A stretch of DNA of 64,000 nt, taken from NCBI GenBank assembly GCA_007115705.1, contig QXEO01000143.1, positions 1,420,072 to 1,484,071 of the forward strand, read 5' to 3'. The translations under genes and the position numbers were made by a program. The stretch is from Dactylis glomerata. Its lineage: Eukaryota; Streptophyta; Magnoliopsida; Poales; Poaceae. The notes under the pieces are model-generated. The model made no database searches. It was given only the letters and a program-made list of their open reading frames with translations, and was not told where the DNA came from. This document shows, piece after piece, positions 44,241 to 56,100 of this stretch (the stretch's first letter is position 1; every line of letters starts with the position of its first letter).

Positions 44241-44794
44241 TATCTATCTTTTTCATAGATACTACCGAAGTGTCTTGCCCATTCTTCTAACAAAATTCCT
44301 GAGTTAGCAGTTTGCCTTAAACCCAGTGAAGAAAGCACCGTCCATCCATGAACAAACAGCCATTGCGCATCATCAATTCGAATATGAATCCCGTCATTTT
44401 CAAGGAACGCAGAGATCGAAACTATGGTATATTGTGAATGATCTCTGTAAGAGTCATAAACCTGTCCCGGCCTTTTCTTGGCACCATCGCCGTCATATTT
44501 GGCTTATATCTATATTGGCATTCTGTATTGCGGACAAAAGAAGAACCGATGCTAGGCAAGTCCGATTACTCTAACCAATTTTCTGATACTTTTGTCGGCC
44601 TACGCCCACGTGGAGTTGTTGTACCATGTAGCCGTTGTACTGAAATATTTATGAAAAATGCATATGCAATGTAGGAAACGACAAACCAAGTAGAGAGAGA
44701 CATGAAAGACTTTGCTGTTCCCAAAACGTACCTTAAAATAAACGCCGAGAATTTGGCGCTCTAGGCTTGTAGCCCAAGACGTCGACGGTTATTA

Positions 44795-45961
44795 GAGCAT
44801 GACTAACAGAACCCGTAAATAGAAGATCTGTATATCGTGAGTACAGGCTTCTGTACTCGTGATATACATGTTCTTCGACAGCGGCGGTGATCAGCACCTG
44901 CAAACGTAACCCGTAAAAACAGAAAATTCAAAAAACCCCGGGAGATTTATTCGCGCGAGATTTTCAGCGACGGATCGTAGTTCATATTAGGTTTTTTTAC
45001 AGCAAAATTAAAGCTAAAAAAAGAAAAATAGTAGTGGCGAGCTCGCCGGAGGACGCCGCGTCCTCAGATGCCCAAAATGCGAGCTCGTAGTCACCACCGT
45101 CGACGAGGATCTAGTCGGAGTGGATGACGATCACATCGGCCTCCGCGTCGCCCTCGCCGGTGGCCGCCTCGCCGTCTCCCTCCGCCCAGGTGCCCACCTT
45201 CAGCTCCTCTTGCTGCTTGAAGAGCTCGACCGCGGCGACGACAGCGGCGGTTTTCTCCTCCTCCTCCCGCCGCTTCTTAGCCGCGGCCGTCGCCGCGGAC
45301 TCTGCTAAGGCCGCAGCGAGCTGGGCCTCCTCCTCCTGGTCGCCGCGGCGCCGGCCGACGATGGGCTGGGACGAGGAGGCCGAGGAGGAGGCCTCCCCGA
45401 CGTCCCATGTCGCCGGTGGAGGAGGGAGGCGGAGCACCGGCTCGCGAGCTCGCGCCGGTGCCATGCGCGCGCCGATGGCGTAGGGGGCGAGCGACGGTGG
45501 GGGGGGGGGTCCTCCCCCAGTTGGTCCACCGCCTGCTCGCCTGCTTTTTGGCCGCGACGGAGCAGATGCGGCGCCGCTCCTCCTCCTCGTCGCCGCCGGG
45601 TGCTCGCCGGTCACCCCCTCCTCCTCCTCTCCCACTAGCCCGGCCGCCGTCGTGGCCCGAGGCACCGCTCCTGCACGCCATCGATTGCTCACCGTAGGTG
45701 CGCTAATTGCTCGCCGAAGCTGCTCTAAGTATCGCGGCGGCGGCTAGGGTTCGCGGCGGAGGGAGTACGGGTTCGACCCGTCTCCGCCGCTCGAGCCGGT
45801 ACTTGCACTGTTTAGAACGGGCCGAGTACGGGAGCCCGTGAAAAAATTTTACGGGCCAGGCCTTTCACGGGTTCCGCTAGCTCGCACACGCGGCCCATAA
45901 CCCGTAAAATGGCCGAGATTTTATGGGTGTCAGAGTTTTAAAGGCTCTGTTAGACATGCTC
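44795..45961. mobile_element. PIF/Harbinger-like non-autonomous element
   Basis: The left end GAGCATGACTAACAGAACCC pairs with the right end GGCTCTGTTAGACATGCTC, flanked by TTA at 44792-44794 and 45962-45964. The 1167-bp element contains no recognised transposase, but a GC-rich minus-strand ORF. Copy A of the host duplication lacks it near 35647, supporting the boundaries. Confidence 0.88.
45111..45681 (-). pseudogene. GC-rich ORF of the Harbinger-like element, frameshifted
   Basis: From the ATG at 45681 the minus strand encodes a Gly/Arg-rich start followed by RRICSVAAKKQASRRW and TNWG. At a run of 11 G on the plus strand (45499-45509) the meaningful frame changes. The second part continues in the other frame with PPPATWDVGEASSS, then an Ala/Glu-rich helix (EEEAQLAAALAESAATAAAKKRREEEE), and ends ADVIVIHSD. 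I do not recognise the family. It could be an accessory protein or a captured gene of the transposon. The frameshift could be real or a homopolymer error. Confidence 0.5.
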
Positions 45962-46118
45962 TTAAGAAGATAAAAGAAAAACAATTCCAGATCGACCGTG
46001 GGTTGATTAGCTCGAACCTTTCTGGGAGTTCCTCTTCGTGTATGCACTTTGAGCCGTTGAAATGTTCACTAGTAGAAAAAGGGTCTTTGGTCCATCACCC
46101 AAATGTCATCTGTCCCGG

Positions 46119-46310
46119 TTCGGCTGGCCATTGGGGACCAATGACACTTATTGGTCCCGGTTCATGCCGCCTGGAGATTAGTCCCGGTTCATTTCGGGGT
46201 ATCGGTCCCGGTTTGTGGCATTAACCGGGACCAAGGCCTCCCCAGCATGACACGTGCCTCTATGCGGGTCATCGGTCCCGGTTCATGGCATGAACCGGGA
46301 TCAAAGACCC
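46119..46310. repeat. Subterminal CCGGTT cluster, CACTA-2 left end
   Basis: At least seven copies of GGTCCCGGTT / AACCGGGACC or close variants in both orientations, several arranged as inverted pairs around GTGGCAT. Expected to be binding sites of the element's DNA-binding protein. Confidence 0.88.
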
Positions 46311-46319
46311 TCCTCTGGC

Positions 46320-46326
46320 TATAAAT
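46320..46326 (+). promoter_or_regulatory. TATA box of the CACTA-2 transposase
   Basis: TATAAAT lies directly after the left repeat cluster. A leader intron seems to run from GT at 46486 to AG at 46602, ending 13 bases before the ATG at 46615. Confidence 0.7.
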
Positions 46327-46614
46327 TGATAACCAGCCCTTTGCCCTTTGCCCTTTGCCACAAAAATTTGCTGGATTGTGTGTGTGGTGTGGGTGCTAGC
46401 TTTTTTTCCTTTGATTGCACACAAGGTGTTCGACGAAATGTCCATGCCACATTTAAGTTCGCACAACACGGTATCCTCCGCCGAGGTTAGCAACCTTATC
46501 TTCTTCATCTGTAACTGATATAAAAATCTTGCATATGTGTCCATGTGGGTGGTGATTTCACTATTCATGATGTTATTGTAATAGTTAATTATTATAACGC
46601 AGATCGATGCGCGG

Positions 46615-49600
46615 ATGCGATGGATGTACGGCGACCGACGCGATTCTGATTTTATTGCAGGCCTGCATAAATTTATCGATGTGGCTAAGGCAAACAAAGT
46701 GGATAATTTTATGCCTTGTCCCTGCATCGACTGTCGAAATTTGACGGAGCACTCTGCCCCGAGAATCCTTCAAAGCCATCTGCTTCGGAGAGGTTTCATG
46801 CCCAGATATTATTGTTGGGCCATGCACGGAGAAAGAGGGGTTAGGCTGGAAGAAAATGAAGAAGAGGATGATGACAGCTATCCTGAAGAATACGGTGATA
46901 CTGCAATGGAAGACAATGAAGAAGAGGGAGGCGGCAATGAAGAAGAACAACGGGCATCGGATGAGCCCGGTGATGGTCTTGGTCGGGTCATTTCTGATGC
47001 AAAGCAACAATGCGATACAGAAAGGGAGAAGCTGAAGTTGGAGGCCATGCAAAACGATCACAAAAAGTTATTATACCCAAATTGCGAAGATGGCAGTACA
47101 AAGCTCGGTACCACACTTGAAATGCTGAAATGGAAGGCAGAGGCTGGTTTATCTGACAAGGGATTTGAGAAGTTACTAAAAATAATGAAGCCAAAGCTTC
47201 CAAAGGATAATGAGCTGCCCGAGACAACGTACGAAGCAAAGAAGACTATCTGCCCTCTAGGATTAGATGTGGAGAAGATACATGCATGCATTAATGACTG
47301 TATCTTATACCGTGGTGAGAAGTATGAGAATATGGATAAATGTCCGGTATGCACTGCATGTCGGTACAAGATCAGACAAGATGACCCTGGTGATGTTGAG
47401 GGTGATGACGAGCCCCCCAGGAAGAAGGTTCCTGCTAAGGTTATGTGGTATGCTCCTATAATACCACGGTTGAAACGTCTGTTCAGAAACAAAGAGCATG
47501 CTAGGTTGTTGCGATGGCACAAAGAAGAGCGTAAGAAAGACGGGAAACTGAGACACCCCGCCGATGGGTCGCAGTGGAGAAACATCGAGAGAAAGTACTC
47601 AAACTTTGCAGGTGATGCGAGGAACTTATGGTTTGGTCTAAGTACAGACGGCATGAATCCTTTTGGGGAGCAGAGCTGCAGTCACAGCACCTGGCCCGTG
47701 ACTCTATGTATCTACAACCTTCCTCCTTGGTTGTGCATGAAGCGGAAGTTCATTATGATGCCAGTGCTCATCCAAGGACCGAAGCAACCCGGCAACGACA
47801 TTGATGTATATCTAAGGCCATTAGTCGATGAACTATTGCAGTTGTGGGCAGAACCAGGTGTAAAGGTGTGGGATGAGCACAAACAGGAGCCATTTGACCT
47901 ACGAGCGTTGCTGTTCGTAACCATCAATGATTGGCCTGCTCTTAGTAATATTTCAGGACAGTCAAACAAGGGATACAATGCATGCACGCACTGTTTAGAT
48001 AAGACTAAAGGTACATATTTGGATAAATGTAAGAAGGTTGTGTACCTGGAGTGTCGTAAATTTCTTCCGACCAATCATCAAGTAAGAAAACAAGGCAAGC
48101 ATTTCAACGGTGAGGCAGATCACCGGAAGAAGCCTAAGCTCCCTAAAGGTGCTGATGTATTTGGTATGGTGAAGGACCTAGAAGTAATATTTGGAAAGGC
48201 TTCTGGCGGTCAATCTGTTCCGAAAGACCCCATTACCGGACACACGGCCATGTGGAAGAAGAAATCTATATTTTGGGAGCTTGAGTATTGGAAAGACCTA
48301 GAGGTCCGTTCTTCAATCGATGTGATGCACGTGACGAAGAATCTTTGCGTGAACCTGCTAGGCTTCCTAGGCGTGTATGGGAAGACAAAAGATACACCAG
48401 AAGCACGGGAGGACCAGCAACGTATCAAAGACCGATACAACAAGCATACTGATAAAGGCCGTCAATACTTAAGCAGCTACGCTCTTACCAAAGCAGAGAA
48501 GGAAATCTTTTTTGAATGCCTGAATAGTATCAAGGTCCCGGCTGGGTTCTCGTCTAATATAAAGGGAATAATAAATATGGCAGAGAAAAAATTCCAGAAC
48601 CTGAAGTCTCATGATTGTCACGTGATTATGACGCAGTTGCTTCCGGTTGCATCGAGGGGGCTCCTACCGGAAAATGTTTGAGTACCCATTGTGAAGCTAT
48701 GTGCATTCCTCAATGCAATATCTCAGAAGGTGATCGATCGAGAAAGTCTAGAAAGGCTACAAAAGGATGTGGTCCAATGTCTTGTCAGTTTTAAGTTGGT
48801 GTTCCCCCCGTCCTTCTTCAATATTATGACGCATCTCTTAGTTCACCTAGTTGATGAGATTTCCATTCTCGGTCCTGTATTTCTGCACAATATGTTCCCC
48901 TTCGAGAGGTTCATGGGAGTCTTAAAGAAATATGTTCGTAATCGTGCAAGGCCAGAAGGAAGCATCTCCAAGGGCTATGGAACAGAGGAGGTCATTGGGT
49001 TCTGTGTTGACTTTCTTCCTGACCTTAAGCCGATTGGTGTTCCTGAATCACGGTATGAGGAGAGACTGAGTGGAAAAGGCATGCTAGGAAAGAAAGCAAT
49101 GATATTTAGGGACGGGCATTCTTTGAATCAAGCACACTACACAGTTCTACAAAGTTCTACCTTCGTGGCTCCGTATATCAAGGAACACATGAATGTTGTA
49201 CGCTCTAAGTTCCCGGGGAAGGATGACTACTGGATTAAAGAAAATCACATGGAGACTTTTGGCACTTGGTTGCAATTACATCTCATAAATGACACCACTA
49301 TTGGAGATCAGCTCTACTTGTTGGCCGCGACACCATCTGCGACTGTATTGACTTTCCAAGGGTACGAGATAAATGGGAATACATTTTACACGATCTCCCA
49401 AGATAAAAAGAGCACTAACCAAAATAGTGGTGTCCGCTTTGATGCAACATGTGACAATGGGAAAAAGGACACATACTATGGTTACATAGAGGAGATATGG
49501 GAACTTGACTATGGACCTACTTTTAAGGTCCCTTTGTTTTGGTGCAGTTGGGTCAACATGAATAGAGAAGGGGTAAAGGTGGACCAGCTGTACGGAATGA

Positions 49601-49923
49601 CAACAGTGGATCTCAAGAATCTTGGTTACATAGACGAACCATTCGTCCTAGCCAATGATGTGGCTCAGGTTTTCTATATGAAGGACATGTCCTCCAGACC
49701 GAAAAAAAGGAAAAATAAGGAAACTAATACATCAGACGATGAGCCCAGGCGTCACATAGTTCTTTCAGGGAAAAGAAACATCGCGGGAGTTGAGGACAAG
49801 ACAGACATGTCAGCAGATTATGATAAGTTTGAAGAAATTCCGCCCTTCACCGTGAAAACTGACCCTTGCATCCCGTTAAATAATGAAGATGCTCCATGGT
49901 TACGGCCTAAGAAGCGATCATAG
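46615..49923 (+). pseudogene. TNP2-type CACTA transposase with a single in-frame TGA
   Basis: About 1100 codons in one frame, catalysing excision and integration of CACTA DNA. Domains: an N-terminal transposase-associated region (WMYGDRRDSDFIAGL, CPCIDC, residues 1-75); an acidic linker (80-125); the motif ACINDC ... CPVC (about 222-250); a Transposase_21-type core (GLSTDGMNPFGEQ, WPVTLCIYNLPPW, about 310-480); DUF4218 (AEKKFQNLKSHD, LHNMFPFERFMGVLKKY, about 660-800); and DUF4216 (NSGVRFDA, YYGYIEEIWELDYGP, about 935-1030). TGA at 48679-48681 (codon 689) stands where CACTA-1 still has CGA, consistent with deamination of a methylated CpG. Downstream the frame is open to 49923. Without read-through, the product would lack the end of DUF4218 and all of DUF4216, so it is probably inactive. 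Start: the ATG at 46615 follows a leader intron. Confidence 0.92.
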
Positions 49924-50782
49924 GCAAGGGATCGACATACGCGACGAAGGAGAATTACCCTAAACCCTATGTAAATCTATGTAATGTATGAAAACTATGA
50001 CACGTCATTTTGTGAATAATTTTTTATGATGTTTGCAATTATCCAAGTTCAATATTTTTCCATGCAGCTATGACACATAATATTGGAGTGATTCAGTCAT
50101 AGTCATGCCTAGCCCTATAAACATTGCCACTGTAGTCGTTGTAGTCGTCGTAGTCGCGGTTGGGAATTGGTCCATCTAAGGTGGTCTAGTATTTTTGAAA
50201 AATGGGTTGGTGCCAATGCCAAACTTTAATTTGGTGGTTCCTTCATAGAACACCCCAATTTCGGCACCTCAAAAATGGAAATTGGCTATTTCGTGCGTCG
50301 AAAACGAAAACTTCCTCCTGCAACATCGTAAGCCATCCCAAGATGCACATGTGTGCACAATATGGGCACATTATCATAAACTATGCCCTGATTCTAGCCA
50401 TAACATTGGTGGTTTGACCTAAATGCCATGAAACATCGAACATGATAGGTCATTTTGTGAAGGATTTTTATGATGTTTGCAATTTTCCAAGTTCAATATT
50501 TTTCCTTGCAACTATGGCACATAATATGACACCACGCGAAGGTTTCATATTGTTTGGATCATTTTTGAATTTGTTATGCCCGTTTTAAACGTGTTAGTGC
50601 ATTTTTTATTAAAAATAGTAAAATTGTTTAGTTAGAATTAATAATTTTGAAAACAGAAAATGGTTTTGGATTAGTTATTTAAATTGAAACACTTTTCCTG
50701 TTGAAAGTTTTTTCAAATTTTAAATAGAAGAAAGTTTTTTCCTGTTAAAATGAAAACAGCAAGTTAAAACAGAAAAACAAAT
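49924..50782. other. AT-rich spacer of CACTA-2 related to the non-autonomous CACTA
   Basis: Non-coding. The part 49990-50590 shares blocks such as GCACATGTGTGCACAATATGGG, CCATGAAACATCGAACATGA and TGATAGGTCATTT with the 664-bp repeat at 38334-39830, and two partial copies of GATGTTTGCAATTNTCCAAGTT lie at about 50030 and 50474. Confidence 0.8.
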
Positions 50783-50975
50783 GGGCACGTGGCGGCTCAG
50801 CAGCGCCCCTCGCCCAGGACATTGGTCCCGGTTTGTGGCATCAACCGGGACCGTTAATGGGCACGTGGCGGCTCAGCAGCGCCCCTCGCCCAGGTCATTG
50901 GTCCCGGTTTGTGGCATGAACCGGGACCGTTGATCCATTGGTCCCGGTTGGTGCCACGAACCGGGACCAATGACC
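50783..50975. repeat. Internal CCGGTT cluster of CACTA-2 with 76-bp tandem duplication
   Basis: GGGCACGTGGCGGCTCAGCA starts at 50783 and again at 50859 (period 76 bp). Each unit ends in the inverted pair GGTCCCGGTTTGTGGCAT / AACCGGGACC, and a third inverted pair follows at about 50940-50968. The cluster is internal, directly upstream of the second TATA box. Confidence 0.9.
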
Positions 50976-50982
50976 CCTCCAA

Positions 50983-50988
50983 ATATAA
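50983..50988 (+). promoter_or_regulatory. TATA-like box of CACTA-2 ORF2
   Basis: ATATAA lies about 10 bp after the internal repeat cluster and is followed by a C-rich, then GC-rich leader (about 51000-51330). Confidence 0.6.
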
Positions 50989-51501
50989 CTGGCCCTTCTT
51001 CCTCCCCCACTTCCCCCCAAATCGGCCGAAACTGCTAAGGACTTTTGCGCGCGGAGCGAAACCACGCCGGCAGGCTGTCCGAGTTTCGTGCCGCCGTCCT
51101 CGGAGAGCGCCGCCGCTGCCGCCGTCCTCGGTGAGCGCCGCCGCCGCCGCGACCTCTCCCTTTTCCCCCCGCGCCGCCGCTCATCACATTCTCTCTCTGC
51201 AGGTGGCCTGCGCCGCCGCCCCCCCAGCGTCGCCGCGACGCCCGGCCCCGTGCGCCCGCCCCCCTTCGACGGTGAGCTCCTCGGGAGGGAGCTTCCCGGC
51301 CCGGCCGGTCGGCCCTTTGGCCAATTTTTTCTTTTTTTAAATTTCGCATTTAAATTACCGTACGCAAATTTTTCATTACTTATATATATATAATACATAG
51401 AAATTAAAAAAAACATAGAAAATAAAAAATAAAAAATAAAAAATAAAAAGCCCTCGTCGGGGCGGGCACAGGGGCGTCGGCGTCGTCGTCCTCGCCGCGG
51501 C

Positions 51502-52470
51502 CTACTCGTCGTCCTCGTCGGGGAGGATGATGTAGGGCCCCTGCGGCCACGGCCAGTTGGCCGCAGGCGGTGGAGGAGGACCTGGTGGAGGAGGCGGCGG
51601 TGGAGTCGCCGCACGCGGTGGCGGCGGCGGCGGGCCTGGTGGAGGAGGCGGCGGTGGAGTCGCCGCACGCTGTGGAGGAGGCGACGGTGGCCGGCCGTGC
51701 TGCTGGTGCACGGACATGGCCAGCGCCGTGTCGATGCCGGCCCACCGCCTCTTCTCCTCCTCCTCGGAGACGAGGACGGTGACCCGGAGCTCCTCCTCCT
51801 CGGACATCGGTGGCGGGGGTGGCGGCGCCTCGCCGTGGTCCATCGCGTCGAGGATGCCGTAGGCGACGCTGCCGACGAAGTCGTCGGTGTCGTCCCTGGG
51901 CTCCTCGCCAGGGATGTCGTCGCCGCCCACCTCCGGCGGCGCCTCCTCGTCCTCCTCCATCTCCTCGATGAAGGGATCCGCCTGCGGCGGCTCTGGCCCC
52001 GGCTCCGGCATGTACACGCCGGCGTAGGGGTTGGGGGCGACCTCCCCTAGGAAGGCCGCCCGCCGCACCGGGTCGCGCTCCCGCGGCCCGAAGTTGTCCC
52101 ACCATTGGCTATCGTAGCCAAAGGCGGGATCGGCGCGGAGGCGCGCCGGCATCAGTGCGCGCCGGCGGCGGATCTCGGCGACCCGCTCCGGGCCGAAGCG
52201 CGGCACCGGCGGGACCGGCACGCGCCGGTTGTTGAGGTGCCACCCGCCGGGGAGGCTGCAGTCCGGCCAGTCCACGCTCTGGCCGCACTGGTACAGCGCC
52301 TGGCAGTGACTCACCGGAATGTACCGGCGGTCACGCTGGCGCTGCGGCGAGGCCGTCCTGGCGCGGCGTGGAGGACACTGGCGGCGTGGAGGAGACTGGC
52401 GGCGTCCAGACCGGCGTGACCCGCCGGCCTCGTGGTCGTGGCTGCCCTTGCCCTTCTTCCAGAACCCCAT
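51502..52470 (-). CDS. 322-residue proline-rich orphan ORF, antisense inside CACTA-2
   Basis: I do not recognise a named family. The ATG at 52470 lies about 90 bp downstream of a TATA-like TTTAAAAGG on the minus strand. The protein starts GFWKKGKGSHDHEAGGS, then a basic Arg/Pro region, a likely structured core (ALYQCGQSVDWPDCSLPGGW, FGPERVAEIRRRRALM, YDSQWWDNFGPRERDP), an acidic stretch (EEMEEDEEAPPEV) and a long polyproline tail with two PPPPPPPGPPPPP blocks. It ends PDEDDE. A truncated relative is at 2257-2484. It lies in the presumed leader intron of ORF2, in the opposite direction, and is absent from the equivalent place in CACTA-1. It may be an inserted element or captured gene; no clean termini were found. 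Confidence 0.6.
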   Translation of the reverse strand: MGFWKKGKGSHDHEAGGSRRSGRRQSPPRRQCPPRRARTASPQRQRDRRYIPVSHCQALYQCGQSVDWPDCSLPGGWHLNNRRVPVPPVPRFGPERVAEIRRRRALMPARLRADPAFGYDSQWWDNFGPRERDPVRRAAFLGEVAPNPYAGVYMPEPGPEPPQADPFIEEMEEDEEAPPEVGGDDIPGEEPRDDTDDFVGSVAYGILDAMDHGEAPPPPPPMSEEEELRVTVLVSEEEEKRRWAGIDTALAMSVHQQHGRPPSPPPQRAATPPPPPPPGPPPPPPRAATPPPPPPPGPPPPPAANWPWPQGPYIILPDEDDE

Positions 52471-52558
52471 GGCTGCTGTGGTGGCCGGGATGTGGTGGCT
52501 CTGGCGGCTGTGCTGGCTATGGCGATGGAGGCTGGTGGCCGCGGCTCCGTTGGCCTCC

Positions 52559-52566
52559 TTTTAAAG
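52559..52566 (-). promoter_or_regulatory. TATA-like box of the antisense ORF
   Basis: TTTAAAAG on the minus strand about 90 bp upstream of the ATG at 52470, at about the same distance as the TTTAAA upstream of the related ORF at 2257. Confidence 0.5.
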
Positions 52567-53135
52567 GGGCCAGCGGCCGGGCGTCCAGCGGCCGCAATGA
52601 ATGCCACCGAGCGGCAGCCCAATCGGCACGCCGGCGTTGATGCCGCGGCAGGCATTGAAGGTGACGGCGGGGCGCCCAAAGCACTGACGCGGCGGGACTC
52701 GAGGCGACGGGAGACACACTGACGCGGGCGTCGCGTTGGAGAAGACGTACTGACGCACTGACGCGGGCCGACGCGTCGCGGTGCTGTTTTTTTTGGGCCT
52801 CTTTTGCCCGCTGGTGCTGTTTTTTCGGCCTCTTTTGTCCGCTGGGTGCAGTGGGCAATTCCTATTTGACGCGCACCCCCCACAGACGTTAAAATCTTAG
52901 TGGGCTGGCCCAATAGAAATAAAAATCTATTATTTTTGTCCGGTCAAGAACATGCCTTCAGGCGTCCACCCGTAACAGGCGCTTGAAGCGCCGAATAGGA
53001 ATGCCCTTAGTACTTAGTTAGAAGTTAGTGTTAGTTTGTTAGTTAGAATTAGAATTAGTTAAAATTAGTTTTAGCGTGCATTTTGAATATATAGCGTGTA
53101 TTCTAACTAACAAATGTCGGTATATTGCAGAAACT

Positions 53136-56100
53136 ATGGATCCAGCACATAAAAAAAGTCAAGATGATGAATACTTCCTCCAAGGAATGATCCGAGAAAA
53201 TGTAGATATTGATGTCACCAGGACATTTCTGAACGATTCCGGTGAGGGAGATGAATCTCTCAACCGAGGAGACGACTCCGGTGAGGTAGAAGCCTGGGAC
53301 AGGGGAGAAGCCGGTGAGGGAGAAGCTGACAAGGGAGAAGGCGACGAGGGAGAAGCCGACGAGGGAGAAGACGACGGCTCCGGCCGAACCTTAAATCTCG
53401 GAAACTCCGGCGAGGTGTATATATGTTTTTTTGTAATGCCCGACTGTCTATATATATACATGCATATATTAACACTCTTTCTTATTTTAGCCCTCCGGAT
53501 CGAGCACTTGTTCCGTCAGAACAAAACGAGGCCCAACCAAAAAGTTGGACAACAAAGTGAGTTATAGGATCGAAGTGGTTGGTGTAGACGGCCAACCGCT
53601 AGCTCCTGAAGATGTCGCAAAAAAATTTGTCAAGCAATGTGGAGTTCTTGTGAGGGACCACATCCCGATCATCGTTCAAGAATGGAATCGGCCAAGCAGC
53701 GGTGGAGTCCTGTTTGTCGGCGACGTCGCCAAAGATAAGCTTTTTGACAGGCTTATGCTTAATTTCCTCCTGCCGAGGCTAGATGTGAATCCAGATGAGG
53801 AGAAGGAAGCAAATGAGGAGCTACTTAAAAGAGTAAAGAAGTTTGCTCTGATCAAGATGGCCGAGGCATTCAAGAACTGGAAGAAGAAACTGTACCTTAA
53901 GTTTGTCAAGTTAGACAAGACTCCGGATTTTAATCAAGCCGGCTATGCTAAGTTAAGACACCAGTGGGCTGATTTTGTGAAGTACAAGACATCGGAGAAA
54001 GCTTTGGAAAGGTCGAGAATAAATAAAGAGAACGCTGCTAAGAAAGTGTACCACCATAATATGGGGTCTGCTGGCTACGCCGGTTGCATGCCTAAGTGGG
54101 ATGCACTTGAGGTCAAGTATATTGCTGCCGGGATCAGACCAGAGCCCACAACATGGACACCACGGGCGAGAAACTGGTTTTACGGCCATGGGGGCACGTT
54201 GGACGAAGAAGGGAGGGCAATATATACCCAGAAACACAAAGATCATCCCCTACTGCCCATCGAAGATATTAGAAGTGCAGTACAAGATGTGGAAGCGGGA
54301 CGGTTCGTTCCCGATAGAGAGAACGACGAGCTCACACGAGCCCTCAAAAATGATGAACACACCGGACGAGCACGAGGCACACCGGGCTCCAAGCCGTGGA
54401 AGGTTGCCTTCCCCGCGGAAATGAAGAGATATCCCGATAAAAGTCATCAGAGGAGAAAGGAAAGGGAGGCAGCTGAGAAAGCGGCAGCTGCAGACCGGCT
54501 GCGTAATGTAGAAGAAGCATTACAGCGGCAGCAGGATCAACTCGACAGACTTAGCCAGCAAGGTATCAGCAGCCAATCTCAGCGGCACATGGTAGAAGCT
54601 GCATTCGATGGTATCGACGCCCTATCAAATAAGAAAAGCAGCGTCGCTTCCACCCAGCTCCACGATGGTGATGATGATGCACTGACGATGGCTCCTCCTA
54701 AACGCTACCCAGTGGATGATATCACGGAGAGCACAGCTTGTGAGCTAAAGGTGCAAGTTATGAACTTAAGGGTGACAGCGGCGGTCGGCATGGCCGTACC
54801 AACTGCGCCTAACGGAACTTGGCATTGCAGACCGATTCCAAAAGGGTACGCTGTCGTCACGGTGGATGATGTCAAGCAAGATTTTGAGGAGCTGAAGCTG
54901 GACCACCCTGCAGGGGAAGATAGGGACCTGACTGAACTAGGAGAAGCCAAAGGGGGGACTATTGTATGGCTAAAGGAGCACATCGTGCTTCCAAATTATG
55001 TCCCGCCAAGGCCACCCACTCCTCAGAGCAGCAGTCCACCTTCGCCGCCACCTCACCATTCTCCAGCGCAACCGTCGCCTTCACCGCCTCACCACTCACC
55101 GCAGCTGTCTCCACCGCCGCCTCAGCCGTCTCCGCCGCCGCGTCAGCCGTCTCCGTCCCCTAAGCCTCAGAGACTAAAGCGGAAGTATACTAAGAGGGGC
55201 AGCACCACCAGCAGCAGCAAGAGCACGTTCCGATCACCGAAACGTAAGCTATCGCCCCTCCCAAGAGTACCTCATCAGAATATGAAGAAGCTTCCTTACG
55301 AGAAGACAGATGAGGAAATTGCTACGGCCGCAGATGCCTATTATCAACAGTGGAAGACTGACATGGCTAACAAGAAAAATCCAAAGCCGACGGAGCCATT
55401 GATCTTCCCGGTCACCGCAGAAGATAAAGCCAAAGCAGCCGCGCTTAAGATTCAGCTTCACCAACCCATAGCGCTCACACCTGACTATAATCGCTCTATT
55501 ACCAAGTCGGCTGAGGCAAAAGAGCGGAGAGTCGGGAAAGAAGTTGCCCAGCTCGGACAACAGAAAAATCAATCGATCGAACCGCTCAAAGTGTACGATA
55601 CCAATGAGTGGAGAGCCCAGGAGCGGCATGATCCGAACATTGATCCGGAGTTTATTCAACTCTACGGAGAAAAGGCCAAGTTATATGGACTGTCTATTGC
55701 TGAGTACATGAGCCGTCTGGATGAGTTCGAGGGGTACCAGCAAATAGCGTACAAATACCGGTACGGGAATCCTCTCGTCAAACCCGAGTTAGTCAAAGAT
55801 CTACCAACAAAAATACGGAGATTGCATAACTGGTACATACAAGCCTGTGCTGAATCCACAAACTGGATCTATGCTGGATATAAACACCACCATTACGGTC
55901 ATGGAGATGGCTTCTTACTGATGGAATTTCTAGAATTATTTCAGTTTTACCAACAAGACGCCCTCGACAAAACTATTGTCAGTGCCTATTGCCTGTAAGT
56001 ATTATTAAGTCTTTCTAGCTCAGCTCATTCGTTGCTTGTATAATCTTACTCATCATTATACTAATTATATATGCAGAATGAAGATTCTCGAATGCGACCG

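Noticed and set aside
51340..52995. A complete Harbinger-like element around the antisense proline-rich ORF.
   Set aside because: A possible right end (GGAATGCCC before TTA near 52990) was seen, but no matching left end or target duplication, so the boundaries are not claimed.
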